Shown: positions 44,003 through 52,817 of the stretch, in pieces
How the letters are laid out: each line of letters opens with the position of its first letter
Numbering within the stretch: the stretch's first letter is position 1
NCBI RefSeq assembly: GCF_002015085.1
Contig: NZ_MUXW01000003.1
Location: 62,001 to 126,000 of the forward strand
Direction of reading: 5' to 3'
Origin: Glaesserella parasuis
GTDB taxonomy: Bacteria; Pseudomonadota; Gammaproteobacteria; Enterobacterales; Pasteurellaceae
DNA: 64,000 nt
Made by a program: the position numbers and the translations under genes
The notes under the pieces: generated by a model
Seen by the model: the letters and a program-made list of their open reading frames with translations, nothing else
What the model was told of the DNA's origin: nothing
The model's database searches: none

Positions 44003-44725
44003 TTATAGCCGTTTTGTTAGATAAAAATAAGCATATTTCATTAATCTCAACTGTCGTTTCCAGCGAGTAGGCTGATGTAAAATACGAAACAACCACTCCA
44101 AACCTAAATTTTGCCAACATTTAGGAGCTCGCTTAACCTTACCGACAAAGACATCATAAGTGCCTCCTACCCCCATATATAGTGCATCAGGATAAAGTTG
44201 CTGAGCTTTTTGCATAAATTTTTCTTGTTTTGGCGAGCCCATCGCCACGGAAATAAATTTCGCACCACTCGCTTTTATTCTCCGGATAATTTCTTCTTCC
44301 TGCTCTTTAGCGAAATAACCATTTTGTGTTCCAACCACTTTTACTTGCCATTCCTGCAATTTCATTGCTGTTGCTTGTAAGGTATCCTCTGAGCTTCCAA
44401 CTAAGAAAACAGGTAAACAGCATTCTCCCAACTCAGCCATCAATCTCTCCCACAAATCAGCGCCTGCAATGCGTTCAATTTTCGAATACTTCGGATATTT
44501 AGATCTGATAGTACAAACTACACTTATTCCATCGGCATATTTATATTCAGCCTCCTCTAATAGCCTTTTCATTTCATTATCTTCTTGATAAATCATAATT
44601 TTTTCAGCATTTATTGCTATCAATTTACCTGTTAGAAGAACTCCATTATTCAATAAATAGGCTACCAAAGTTTGCTGATTTTCAACGGCTAATAACTCAA
44701 CTCCACCAACTGATACTTTATTCAT
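44003..44725 (-). CDS. wecG: WecG/TagA/CpsF-family glycosyltransferase (ManNAcA transferase)
   Basis: 240 residues. In enterobacterial common antigen synthesis WecG adds N-acetylmannosaminuronic acid to GlcNAc-PP-undecaprenol. The family signature is visible: YKYADGISVVCTIRSKYPK (Asp-Gly donor region, about 62-80), RIAGADLWERLMAEL, LVGSSEDTLQATAMKLQ and GSPKQEKFM at about 163. It overlaps the wzyE-like gene by 8 bp. Order wecF-wzyE-wecG equals the end of the E. coli ECA cluster, which supports the specific assignment. Confidence 0.85.
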   Translation of the reverse strand: MNKVSVGGVELLAVENQQTLVAYLLNNGVLLTGKLIAINAEKIMIYQEDNEMKRLLEEAEYKYADGISVVCTIRSKYPKYSKIERIAGADLWERLMAELGECCLPVFLVGSSEDTLQATAMKLQEWQVKVVGTQNGYFAKEQEEEIIRRIKASGAKFISVAMGSPKQEKFMQKAQQLYPDALYMGVGGTYDVFVGKVKRAPKCWQNLGLEWLFRILHQPTRWKRQLRLMKYAYFYLTKRL

Positions 44726-45977
44726 ACCCCTCTCTCACCCTATTTATCAAATAGGCTACTATATAAGAAAATACAAAAATCACACTAAAGAAGCAGAACC
44801 GTGAAATAAAAGCATCTATGCCTTCTCGTATCAATACAATCAAATTGAACAAATTTGCCAAACAATAACTTTGAATAACTGCCGAATTTTTTCCATAGGC
44901 AAAAAAATTATCAAAGATACGTATTAAACCACCAACCACCGCCATTCCTATAGCAATCATTGGTATCCCCCCCATAATATAAAAAGAGCCTAATAACGTT
45001 GGCGACATCGCTAAACCAGAAAAGTTACCTAATACACTTTTCGTGAAATAGTTTGCTGTATTCCACACGATGTCTGGGCGTTCCTCCCATAATGATTGAG
45101 GAATATACACATAAAAATCACGCACGATAGGCATTAATCCTTGAAACTCAATCTCTGCATCCATTATTTTTGCTACATTTTCCCAAGGCGAAAAGGTATC
45201 ACGTGTCAAATAAAGAAAAGTGTAAAATGCTTCCGAACCTTGTACATTAAGCCGATACCGCCATAATGCCAACAAAAACATTGCAATAACTGTCAAAAGC
45301 CCTGCCCTCACCAGCCATTTAAATGATAAAAACCTCCGCAAATACCCCAACAGCATAAACATAACAAAGGCTAATGCAAGGTTAGCTCGTGTGCCCCCAA
45401 CGGCTAGGTAACTCAACACCCCAAATGTCATTCCAGCTACCAAAAATAGCCACCAACTTTCTTTAGTAGGCTTTAAGAAAAACCAAATTAACAAGGCGGG
45501 TAAAAAGAAATAAAAGAAACGTTTTAAAGCCACACCACTAACTTGTGCAGAAAAAATGTGGCTATATTTTTCTAATTTGAATAACAATAGCCCTTGATTT
45601 AACAACATAAATACTAACAGGCTCAGTATTGCAATCGTCATTAAAATCCAAGCGGTCAAATTAGCTAGCGATTTTACCTCCACCGCATACCTTGGTATTT
45701 GCTTATTTCTTCCTATGTAAAGATAACTTACGTAATAGATAAGATAGCCGCCTAAAGCTATTGCTAGTATGTTCCACAACATTGAGATGGCAGGAAGGCG
45801 ATATTCAAATAGCTCTGCCATCGTCATCGAAAAAGGAAACCCGCCGAAGAAGGTAATAAGATAGATGCCACTAAACAGCAAATGGAATGAAAAGCCTTGC
45901 TGGCGATAATCTCGTTGAATTATCCAAACCAACACACTTATAGCGATTACATAAAAAAGGATTAATCCCGCTAACAT
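44718..45977 (-). CDS. wzyE: oligosaccharide repeat-unit polymerase (ECA polymerase WzyE-like)
   Basis: 419 residues with 10 to 12 membrane segments and a large periplasmic loop (about 245-330, containing RDTFSPWENVAKIMD and IPQSLWEERPDIVWNTANYF). Those last motifs and the position between wecF and wecG identify a WzyE-like polymerase, which joins trisaccharide repeats on the periplasmic side. E. coli WzyE is slightly longer (450). Polymerases diverge strongly, so the assignment rests partly on context. Confidence 0.82.
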   Translation of the reverse strand: MLAGLILFYVIAISVLVWIIQRDYRQQGFSFHLLFSGIYLITFFGGFPFSMTMAELFEYRLPAISMLWNILAIALGGYLIYYVSYLYIGRNKQIPRYAVEVKSLANLTAWILMTIAILSLLVFMLLNQGLLLFKLEKYSHIFSAQVSGVALKRFFYFFLPALLIWFFLKPTKESWWLFLVAGMTFGVLSYLAVGGTRANLALAFVMFMLLGYLRRFLSFKWLVRAGLLTVIAMFLLALWRYRLNVQGSEAFYTFLYLTRDTFSPWENVAKIMDAEIEFQGLMPIVRDFYVYIPQSLWEERPDIVWNTANYFTKSVLGNFSGLAMSPTLLGSFYIMGGIPMIAIGMAVVGGLIRIFDNFFAYGKNSAVIQSYCLANLFNLIVLIREGIDAFISRFCFFSVIFVFSYIVAYLINRVREGYE

Positions 45978-46017
45978 GTTAATGTTCCTTAAACAAGGTG
46001 GGTAATTTTTACTGAAA

Positions 46018-47085
46018 TTAGACCGCTTGTAAACTAAGAGAATGTAAACAGTTCAGCCATTCTTGCTTATAACTTAGAGGGAAAAAAGTAATTTTACTTT
46101 TATCAAGTAAAGCCAACTGGGATTTAACTCGTATAATCTCTGAGTTACTGATTTCATCTGCGAAAAGAAAGCTAATTCCCTCCGCTTGTAAATCTTGTTG
46201 AAAAGGATTTGCTCTATGAATGGCTATCGGGATGTTCATCTGTATGAGTAAACACATCGTTCCGATCCCTTGCTGACGCTCAAAAGGAAAGTAACCAAGA
46301 TCACATTGAGACAGTAGATCCAAATAAGACTCAAATTCTAATTTCTGAGTAAGAATGTTCACCTGCCCTTGTTGGAAGTCTTGTTCTGCTTGTTGGCGAA
46401 CTTGAGCAATATATTTTGAATTACCTGCGGGATACCCCATCGGCACGACTATTCGTACATTTTCGCCAAATATCTCTCGAATTTGCTTTAATCCAAGTAA
46501 ATGTTGATTGCTCGGATCGCCAGAATTTCCTAACAAAATTGTCCGTTGATATGAACATTTTTTAGTCGGAAAATTCGTAGGCATTCTAGTTGGAAAATAA
46601 AGCCGTTGATCAAGAGAGCTCTTACGTTTTAATTGTTGATAAGCGTGATTTAAATCTCCTAAAGTTCCCCACAAGCGTGCTATTTTACGTTGTGCAAGTC
46701 TTCGCAATGGATAAAACAATCTAAACTTTAAAGAAGAAGAGAGCTCATAAAGATCTGCTCCCCAAATATGCCAAACACAACGATTTGCTGGGACTAATCC
46801 TAACAAGATAGCTAACCACAACGATGCATTGAATTGCCCATGTAGCACAAACCAAGCGGTTGGTTCCTTTCTTGCAATTTTGATAACTTCTTGAGTGAGT
46901 AAATATTCATCTGGATATGAATTAATATCTAATAATGTAAAAGTTTCAGACAAATCACTACGACTAACAACATAAAAATGAAAAGCATTCGGTAGTTCAT
47001 CCAATAATTCATTTTGGAAGAAATTTAGTATTGTGTGATTGTGATGGGGAATATTAGCCCCTAAAACATGGATTATATTTGCCAT
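46018..47085 (-). CDS. wecF: TDP-Fuc4NAc:lipid II Fuc4NAc transferase
   Basis: 355 residues from the ATG at 47085, where similarity to E. coli WecF begins (NIIHVLGANIPHHNHTILNF); the open frame continues 34 codons upstream without support. Transfers 4-acetamido-fucose to make lipid III of the enterobacterial common antigen. VWHIWGADLYEL at about 107, GNSGDPSNQHLLGLKQI at about 187 and GYFPFERQQGIGTMCLLIQM near 280 are family landmarks. The flippase gene wzxE, adjacent in E. coli, is absent: divergent mrcB follows. Confidence 0.88.
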   Translation of the reverse strand: MANIIHVLGANIPHHNHTILNFFQNELLDELPNAFHFYVVSRSDLSETFTLLDINSYPDEYLLTQEVIKIARKEPTAWFVLHGQFNASLWLAILLGLVPANRCVWHIWGADLYELSSSLKFRLFYPLRRLAQRKIARLWGTLGDLNHAYQQLKRKSSLDQRLYFPTRMPTNFPTKKCSYQRTILLGNSGDPSNQHLLGLKQIREIFGENVRIVVPMGYPAGNSKYIAQVRQQAEQDFQQGQVNILTQKLEFESYLDLLSQCDLGYFPFERQQGIGTMCLLIQMNIPIAIHRANPFQQDLQAEGISFLFADEISNSEIIRVKSQLALLDKSKITFFPLSYKQEWLNCLHSLSLQAV

Positions 47086-47329
47086 ATTCCATCTATACCA
47101 TATTAAAAAGAATAGTCTTGATGTGACATATAAATCACTATTTAAATGTTGCCAAGTGTTCCTATGATATTTAATCCTTTGACCCATGCTTTAATATTCA
47201 TTTCACATTAATGACATTATCTATAATTTTTGGTAAATATATTGAGCAACAATAGAGAAATATACGTGAGATTTGAAAATTTTCCTGTAAAATTTTACCT
47301 CATAAGTTGAATAATTATAGCCAGCCATA

Positions 47330-49714
47330 ATGTTAAATACAAAAGAAAAACAGAAAGAACCCATAGCGAAAAAGCCCTACTTTATCCCAACTTGCTTAAA
47401 ACTAGCTCTCTTAGCCACTTGCTATGTTGGGATATACGGCATCTATTTAGATGGAAAAATTCGTTCTAAAATGGACGGGCAAATTTGGCAATTGCCTGCC
47501 GAGGTCTATAGTCGTATCGAAAGTGTTCGCCTTGATGACAATCTTACCCTTGAGCAAGTCAAACTCGCCTTGTTAGACAATGGCTATCGTGAAGTTTCAT
47601 TAATTGCAACACCAGGTGATTTCAAAATTGAAGGTGACAATCTTGTTTTGCTTCGCCGTGCTTTTCCTTTCCCTGAAAATCCTGAAGCTCAACGTGTACT
47701 GCGTTTACGCTTTGTCAGTGATAAACTCGCTCGTATTGAAGATTTAGTGCAATTTAAAGAGGTCGAGGAATTTCGTCTTGACCCTAAAATGATTGCAATG
47801 TTGCATTCGGATAACGATGAAGAACGTCAAGCGTTACGTTTGCAGGATTATCCTCGTCTGCTTATTGATGCGTTGCTACTTACCGAAGATAAGCGTTTCT
47901 ATCAACACGAAGGAATTAGTCCACTGGGGATTGCTCGAGCCTTTTTGACAAACTATCAAGCAGGCAGAACAGTGCAAGGGGGCAGTACTTTAACTCAGCA
48001 ATTAGTTAAAAACCTCTTTTTAAGTAATGAAAAAACCTTAGTGCGTAAAGTAAATGAAGCGTTAATGTCGCTGATTTTAGATTTTCGTTACGATAAAAAC
48101 CGCATTCTCGAAACCTATCTAAATGAAATTTATCTTGGTCAAAATGGTAGTTATCAAATTCACGGTTTTGCTCTGGCAAGTCAATTCTATTTTGGTCGTC
48201 CTATTCAAGAAATTAATCTAAATCAAATCGCTCTGCTAGTGGGAATGGTGAAAGGTCCGTCCCTCTATAATCCGTGGAAAAATCCAGAAGGGGCATTAGA
48301 ACGCCGTAATGTTGTGTTGCGTGTATTGCTAGGACATAAGGTGATTAATCAAGAATTGTATGATTTACTTAGTAAACAACCGCTTGGCGTGAAAGAGAAA
48401 GGGAATATCTATCGTCAGCAACCTGCGTTTATGCACGCCTTAAATTTAGATATTAAAAGTCAGTTGGGTGAGAACAAATCTGCTCTGCTGTCAGGGGCAA
48501 AAATTTTCACGACTTTAGATAGAAAACAACAGCGTTCTGCGGAAATGGCGGTTATCAATGGGGTATCCGAATTAGAAAATAGCAGTAAGAAAATCAAAGA
48601 GTTGCAATCTGCTATTGTGGTGGCGGAATATAAAACGGGTAAAGTACGGGCGATTGTCGGGGGAGTACAGACACAATATGCTGGCTTTAACCGTGCTATT
48701 CAAACCAAGCGTCAAATCGGTTCATTGGTTAAACCGTCTATTTATGCCATTGCTTTGGCAAATCCGCAGTATTTCCGTCTTAACACGCCGATAGCTAACC
48801 AACCGATTACCATTACCGTTGGAAGTAATACTTGGACACCTCGTAACTATGATCATCGTTTTAGCGGTTCTGTGATGTTAATGGACGCTTTGGTTCGTTC
48901 CCTTAACATTCCTACGGTAAACATTGGAATGAAACTTGGGCTGAAAAATGTGATTGCCAAGCAGAAAGAAATGGGCTGGGATAATGCCGAAATTCCACCT
49001 TATCCTGCGACATTACTCGGCTCTTATTCTATTTCACCTTATGATGTCACGAAGTCTTATCAGGTTATTGCAAATGCTGGCTTAAAAGTACCGCTTACCA
49101 CAATTGAAGCAATCATATCCCCAACAGGTGAAATGATTTATCAGCCTGTTCTCACGCAGACAAGTAAACGCGTTTTGCCTGCAGAAGCCACGATTCAAAC
49201 ACTTTATGCAATGCAACAAGTAACGGAGCGAGGTACGGCTCGTAGCCTACAGGCAGATTTTGCACAACTGCATATCGCAGGCAAAACCGGCACCACCAAC
49301 AATGCACGAGATACTTGGTTTGTCGGCATAGACGGTGAAAATGTCACAACCGTTTGGTTAGGTAAAGATAACAATAGCGATACCTATCTCACCGGTTCAA
49401 GTGGTGCATTGCAAATATATAAAGAGTACCTTAAACGTGCCGAACCCTTGGCATTCAAGCTACCAAGCATACCAACTATTCAATGGGTAGGTATCAACAG
49501 CTACGGCTCTTGGGACTGCTCCAGCCCTCGTCAAATTCCTGTTTGGAAAGATAAAGGACAACGCTATTGTACGGGTGGCGGTTCTGTAGTTGAAGCAAAA
49601 CCAAGTGTGTGGGACGCATTATCACTAGGCAAAGACGTCCCTCAAACCCAACCGAATAAAGCCGACGAAGCAGAAGGGCAAGCTCCGATTGAGGAAGAAC
49701 CATTAGAGGAATAG
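47330..49714 (+). CDS. mrcB: penicillin-binding protein 1B
   Basis: 794 residues, bifunctional class A PBP building peptidoglycan. Cytoplasmic tail, membrane segment (LALLATCYVGIYGIYL, about 23-38), UB2H domain (about 60-150), glycosyltransferase GT51 with EDKRFYQHEGISPLGIARA (catalytic Glu, about 187) and QGGSTLTQQLVKNLFL, then the transpeptidase with SLVKPSIYA (active Ser, about 465), SLN and KTGTTNNARD. The Glu/Pro-rich C-terminus is long. No lpoB, the enteric activator gene, is seen near hinT-ycfL-thiK, as expected for this family. Confidence 0.96.
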   Translation: MLNTKEKQKEPIAKKPYFIPTCLKLALLATCYVGIYGIYLDGKIRSKMDGQIWQLPAEVYSRIESVRLDDNLTLEQVKLALLDNGYREVSLIATPGDFKIEGDNLVLLRRAFPFPENPEAQRVLRLRFVSDKLARIEDLVQFKEVEEFRLDPKMIAMLHSDNDEERQALRLQDYPRLLIDALLLTEDKRFYQHEGISPLGIARAFLTNYQAGRTVQGGSTLTQQLVKNLFLSNEKTLVRKVNEALMSLILDFRYDKNRILETYLNEIYLGQNGSYQIHGFALASQFYFGRPIQEINLNQIALLVGMVKGPSLYNPWKNPEGALERRNVVLRVLLGHKVINQELYDLLSKQPLGVKEKGNIYRQQPAFMHALNLDIKSQLGENKSALLSGAKIFTTLDRKQQRSAEMAVINGVSELENSSKKIKELQSAIVVAEYKTGKVRAIVGGVQTQYAGFNRAIQTKRQIGSLVKPSIYAIALANPQYFRLNTPIANQPITITVGSNTWTPRNYDHRFSGSVMLMDALVRSLNIPTVNIGMKLGLKNVIAKQKEMGWDNAEIPPYPATLLGSYSISPYDVTKSYQVIANAGLKVPLTTIEAIISPTGEMIYQPVLTQTSKRVLPAEATIQTLYAMQQVTERGTARSLQADFAQLHIAGKTGTTNNARDTWFVGIDGENVTTVWLGKDNNSDTYLTGSSGALQIYKEYLKRAEPLAFKLPSIPTIQWVGINSYGSWDCSSPRQIPVWKDKGQRYCTGGGSVVEAKPSVWDALSLGKDVPQTQPNKADEAEGQAPIEEEPLEE

Positions 49715-49723
49715 ATTAAGAAC

Positions 49724-49778
49724 GGCATAGTAGACAAAAATTACGGGCAAAGGGTCATTAGTTTTCATCTACTCTGCC
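49724..49778. repeat. GCATAGTAGACAAAA inverted repeat, copy 3
   Basis: GGCATAGTAGACAAAA at 49724 is mirrored imperfectly by TTTTCATCTACTCTGCC at 49762-49778 around 22 bp. It lies between convergent mrcB and artM and can act as a terminator for either. Confidence 0.65.
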
Positions 49779-49792
49779 ATATCTTACAATTC

Positions 49793-50476
49793 TTACGCTT
49801 TTTCCGCCTCTAATCTTTCAAAAGAAAGCACTTTGCGTTCAACTCTGCGTAAGATTACGGTCATAATCCCTGTAATAACCAAATAAACTACACCGGCTAA
49901 ACCATAAATGGTTAATGCATCATACTCTGTACCATAAAGCTGGCGAGCATAGCCCATAATATCCATAATGGTAATGGTTGAAGCGAGTGATGTTCCTTTG
50001 AATACTAAGATAATCTCATTGCTGTAAGACGGTAATGCCCGTTTTAATGCATAAGGAACAAGGATTTTCAAGGTCTGTAATCGACTTAATCCTAATGCAG
50101 CACAAGTTTCCCACTGCCCTTTTGGTATCGCATTGACCGCACCGTGAAATAGTAAGGTGGTATAAGCAGAACTATTTAATGCAAGGGTGAGCATTGCACA
50201 GAACCACGCATCTGATAACAAAGACCAAAATGGACTTGCGACAATCCAAGGAAACTGCCCAGGACCTGCATAAATCAAGAAAAACTGTACTAACAATGGC
50301 GTTCCAGTAAATAGGGTTAAAAAGCCATTTACTATTCCTTTTACTAGACGATTTTCCATTGAAAGTAAAAACGTCATTCCAACAGCAAGGAAAAATGCCA
50401 CGATTAAAGAAACAAACGTCAGCAATAAACTAGTCGGGATACCTTGAACTATCACCATAAAGTATTCTTGCAACAT
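49793..50476 (-). CDS. artM: arginine ABC transporter permease ArtM
   Basis: 227 residues, inner-membrane permease of the HisMQ type with five or six helices. The EAA loop is GQWETCAALGLSRLQTLKIL at about 120-140, where ArtP docks. It is the last gene of artPIQM and overlaps artQ by one base, as in Haemophilus. Together with ArtQ it forms the arginine channel. Confidence 0.93.
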   Translation of the reverse strand: MLQEYFMVIVQGIPTSLLLTFVSLIVAFFLAVGMTFLLSMENRLVKGIVNGFLTLFTGTPLLVQFFLIYAGPGQFPWIVASPFWSLLSDAWFCAMLTLALNSSAYTTLLFHGAVNAIPKGQWETCAALGLSRLQTLKILVPYALKRALPSYSNEIILVFKGTSLASTITIMDIMGYARQLYGTEYDALTIYGLAGVVYLVITGIMTVILRRVERKVLSFERLEAEKA

Positions 50477-51147
50477 TATCTACCCCCTCTTTCAAAACGA
50501 GTGAAGCGTAGCTCTAATTTACGAATAATCACTTGGCTAACTAAGGTTACACCGAGGTAAATTAATGCTGCTGTGCCGTACCAAGTAAATGGCTGATGAG
50601 TGCTGGTGTTAATTAACTCCGTTTGTCGCATAATATCGTGTACACCGATTAAAGAAACCAAAGCGGTATCTTTTAATAACACTAACCACTGATTGCTTAA
50701 CCCTGGTAAGGCGTGTCGCCAAACCTGTGGCATCACAATGTTTACAAAAGTATAGCCACGACTTAATCCAAGAGCTGCCCCAGACTCCCACTGCCCAAGC
50801 GGAATAGCTTGAATAGCTCCACGCAATGATTGAGAAGCGTAGGAAGCAAAAATAATAGATAGTGCCACGACACCACAGCCAAATGCACCGAGTTCGACAT
50901 ATTCCCCTGTGATCATTTCAAGCACTTCAGGCGCACCAAAATAGATTAAAAAGACCACTAAAATTTCAGGCAAACCACGCAATAACGCAACAACAACTGT
51001 GGTTGGTTGACGCACCATTGTCCATTTATGCGTTTCAAGCACCACAAAAAGAATGGACAATAGTAATCCGAGCAATAAAGAGCAAACTGCCAACCCTAAG
51101 GTCATTAGGGTTGCAGAATACAATAGAGGAAGATAATCCAAAAACAT
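50476..51147 (-). CDS. artQ: arginine ABC transporter permease ArtQ
   Basis: 223 residues, partner permease to ArtM. EAA loop GQWESGAALGLSRGYTFVNI at about 117-137 and the typical LKDTALVSLIGVHDIMRQTE segment at about 165-184. Spaced 5 bp after the artI stop and overlapping artM at its own stop, so the genes are tightly coupled. Confidence 0.93.
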   Translation of the reverse strand: MFLDYLPLLYSATLMTLGLAVCSLLLGLLLSILFVVLETHKWTMVRQPTTVVVALLRGLPEILVVFLIYFGAPEVLEMITGEYVELGAFGCGVVALSIIFASYASQSLRGAIQAIPLGQWESGAALGLSRGYTFVNIVMPQVWRHALPGLSNQWLVLLKDTALVSLIGVHDIMRQTELINTSTHQPFTWYGTAALIYLGVTLVSQVIIRKLELRFTRFERGGR

Positions 51148-51152
51148 AATGA

Positions 51153-51878
51153 TTATTTAGTCATCCATTTATCATAAATTTTTTGGTACTCACCGCTTGC
51201 TTTAATCGCTGCGATACCTTTGTTTAATTTTTCAACTAACTCAGTGTTAGATTTTTTCACTGCAATGCCTAAGCCATTGTTGAAATAACGTTTATCTGTC
51301 ACTTTCTCGCCAACAAATTGTGCTTCAGGGATTTTGCCTAACATATCTTTTAACACATCAGTGTCACCAAAGATTAAATCAATACGACCATTTTTTAAGT
51401 CTAAGATTGCATCTTGTAAATTCGCATAAGATTTTGCTTGATATTGTTTAGCTTCTGCCGTTGCGTATTGTTGGTAAGTTGTACCGTTTTGTACACCTAC
51501 TGTTTTAGCAGATACTAAATCTTTACCTTGTAAAGCAATATAGCTTGCTGAACTTTCGTAGTATGGTGCTGAGAAAGCCACTTGTTTTGCACGAGCTTCT
51601 GTAATATCAATTGCTGAAATTGCCGCATCAAAACCGCCACGCCCTTTAATTAAGCTAGGGATTAACGCATCAAACGATTGAGATTTAAATTCGCAAGTCG
51701 CTTGGACTTCTTTACAAATTGCATTTGCAATATCTACATCAAAGCCAACGATTTCACCTTTCTCATTGGTTTGCTCAAACGGTGGATAGCTTGGCTCCAT
51801 TGCAAACGTAATTTTGTCATTCGCATAAGCTGAAACTGCTGTTGCTGCCAAAATGGTTGCTAAAAGTAATTTTTTCAT
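51153..51878 (-). CDS. artI: arginine ABC transporter substrate-binding protein
   Basis: 241 residues from the ATG at 51878, preceded by AGGAGTTACT; the longer open frame runs backwards into artP and is rejected. Signal peptide MKKLLLATILAATAVSAYA, then a periplasmic binding protein family 3 fold: ITFAMEPSYPPFEQTNEKGE, GFDVDIANAICKEVQATCEF, GRGGFDAAISAIDITEARAK. It binds arginine and delivers it to ArtQM. Only one binding-protein gene is present; E. coli has artI and artJ. Confidence 0.93.
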   Translation of the reverse strand: MKKLLLATILAATAVSAYANDKITFAMEPSYPPFEQTNEKGEIVGFDVDIANAICKEVQATCEFKSQSFDALIPSLIKGRGGFDAAISAIDITEARAKQVAFSAPYYESSASYIALQGKDLVSAKTVGVQNGTTYQQYATAEAKQYQAKSYANLQDAILDLKNGRIDLIFGDTDVLKDMLGKIPEAQFVGEKVTDKRYFNNGLGIAVKKSNTELVEKLNKGIAAIKASGEYQKIYDKWMTK

Positions 51879-51909
51879 AGTAACTCCTATTAATTGTATG
51901 ATGTTGTGA

Positions 51910-52644
51910 TTAATCTGAATGTGAAAGATATTGAGCAAATTGCGTTGTTTTTGGTTGTTCAAAACAGCTTGCATCGCCCATTTCAATAATTTTGCCTTGT
52001 TCCATATACACCACTTTAGTGGCAACTTTACGAGCAACAGAAACCTCGTGTGTCACAATCACTTGGGTGATCCCTGTTTGTTGTAACTCTTTAATAATAT
52101 CAACAACTTGAGCGGTAATTTCAGGGTCTAAAGCAGCTGTTGGCTCATCAAAAAGCAACACTTCTGGTTGCATCATTAACGCTCTTGCAATCGCCACACG
52201 CTGTTGCTGACCGCCTGAAAGCTGTAACGGAAAACGTTCTGCAAAGGCAGTAAGTTGCAAACGTGCTAACAAACCTTTGGCTCTTTCTACCGCTTGCTCT
52301 TTAGTTAAACCCAACACTTTCATTGGTGCTTCAATCAAGTTTTGCATTACACTAAGATGTGGCCATAGATGATACTGTTGGAACACCATTCCCACTTCTT
52401 TGCGTAATAATGCTACCTGTTTCGCATTGGTTTTAGCGGTCAGATCAAACTTGTGATTTGCAATTTCAAGCTGACCAGATTGCGGTACTTCCATTAAATT
52501 TAACGTGCGGATTAAAGTACTTTTCCCTGCACCACTAGGGCCGAGTAACACAACGGTATCGCCTTTTTCAATGTTTAAATTAATATCAAACAAGGCTTGA
52601 CTCGAACCGTAAAAGAAATTGACATTACTAATGCGAATTGCCAT
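51910..52644 (-). CDS. artP: arginine ABC transporter ATP-binding protein
   Basis: 244 residues, ABC ATPase. Walker A GPSGAGKSTLIRTL (about 34-47), Q-loop QQYHLWPHL, signature LSGGQQQRVAIARAL (about 142-156), Walker B VLLFDEPTAALDP and the H-loop VTHEV. It powers arginine import. First gene of artPIQM; an ArgR-type operator lies about 50 bp upstream of the start. Confidence 0.94.
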   Translation of the reverse strand: MAIRISNVNFFYGSSQALFDINLNIEKGDTVVLLGPSGAGKSTLIRTLNLMEVPQSGQLEIANHKFDLTAKTNAKQVALLRKEVGMVFQQYHLWPHLSVMQNLIEAPMKVLGLTKEQAVERAKGLLARLQLTAFAERFPLQLSGGQQQRVAIARALMMQPEVLLFDEPTAALDPEITAQVVDIIKELQQTGITQVIVTHEVSVARKVATKVVYMEQGKIIEMGDASCFEQPKTTQFAQYLSHSD

Positions 52645-52693
52645 TAACTACTTCCTATCAAAGTTTCAAAACTGAATAGATATTAAATTTTAT

Positions 52694-52707
52694 TGCATAA
52701 ATATGCA
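52694..52707. promoter_or_regulatory. ARG box (ArgR operator) upstream of artP
   Basis: TGCATAAATATGCA is a perfect palindrome fitting the degenerate ARG-box core TGMATWWWWATKCA. It lies between divergent artP and uvrD; control of artPIQM by arginine is the sensible reading. Confidence 0.7.
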
Positions 52708-52817
52708 AGTGATTTTTGTAAATTTGAGGTAAAAATTTTGATGAAAAAATTAAAATACATATCTGTAATTGTAGGTTATAATAATTACACTGTATAAAAT
52801 CACATAAAGAGGCGGAG

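Noticed and set aside
51879..52037. 53-codon extension of artI
   Set aside because: It overlaps artP and precedes a perfect signal peptide and ribosome binding site.
52760..52817. LexA (SOS) box before uvrD
   Set aside because: CTGTATAAAATCACAT has one half-site only; it lacks the CAG half, so I could not support SOS control.
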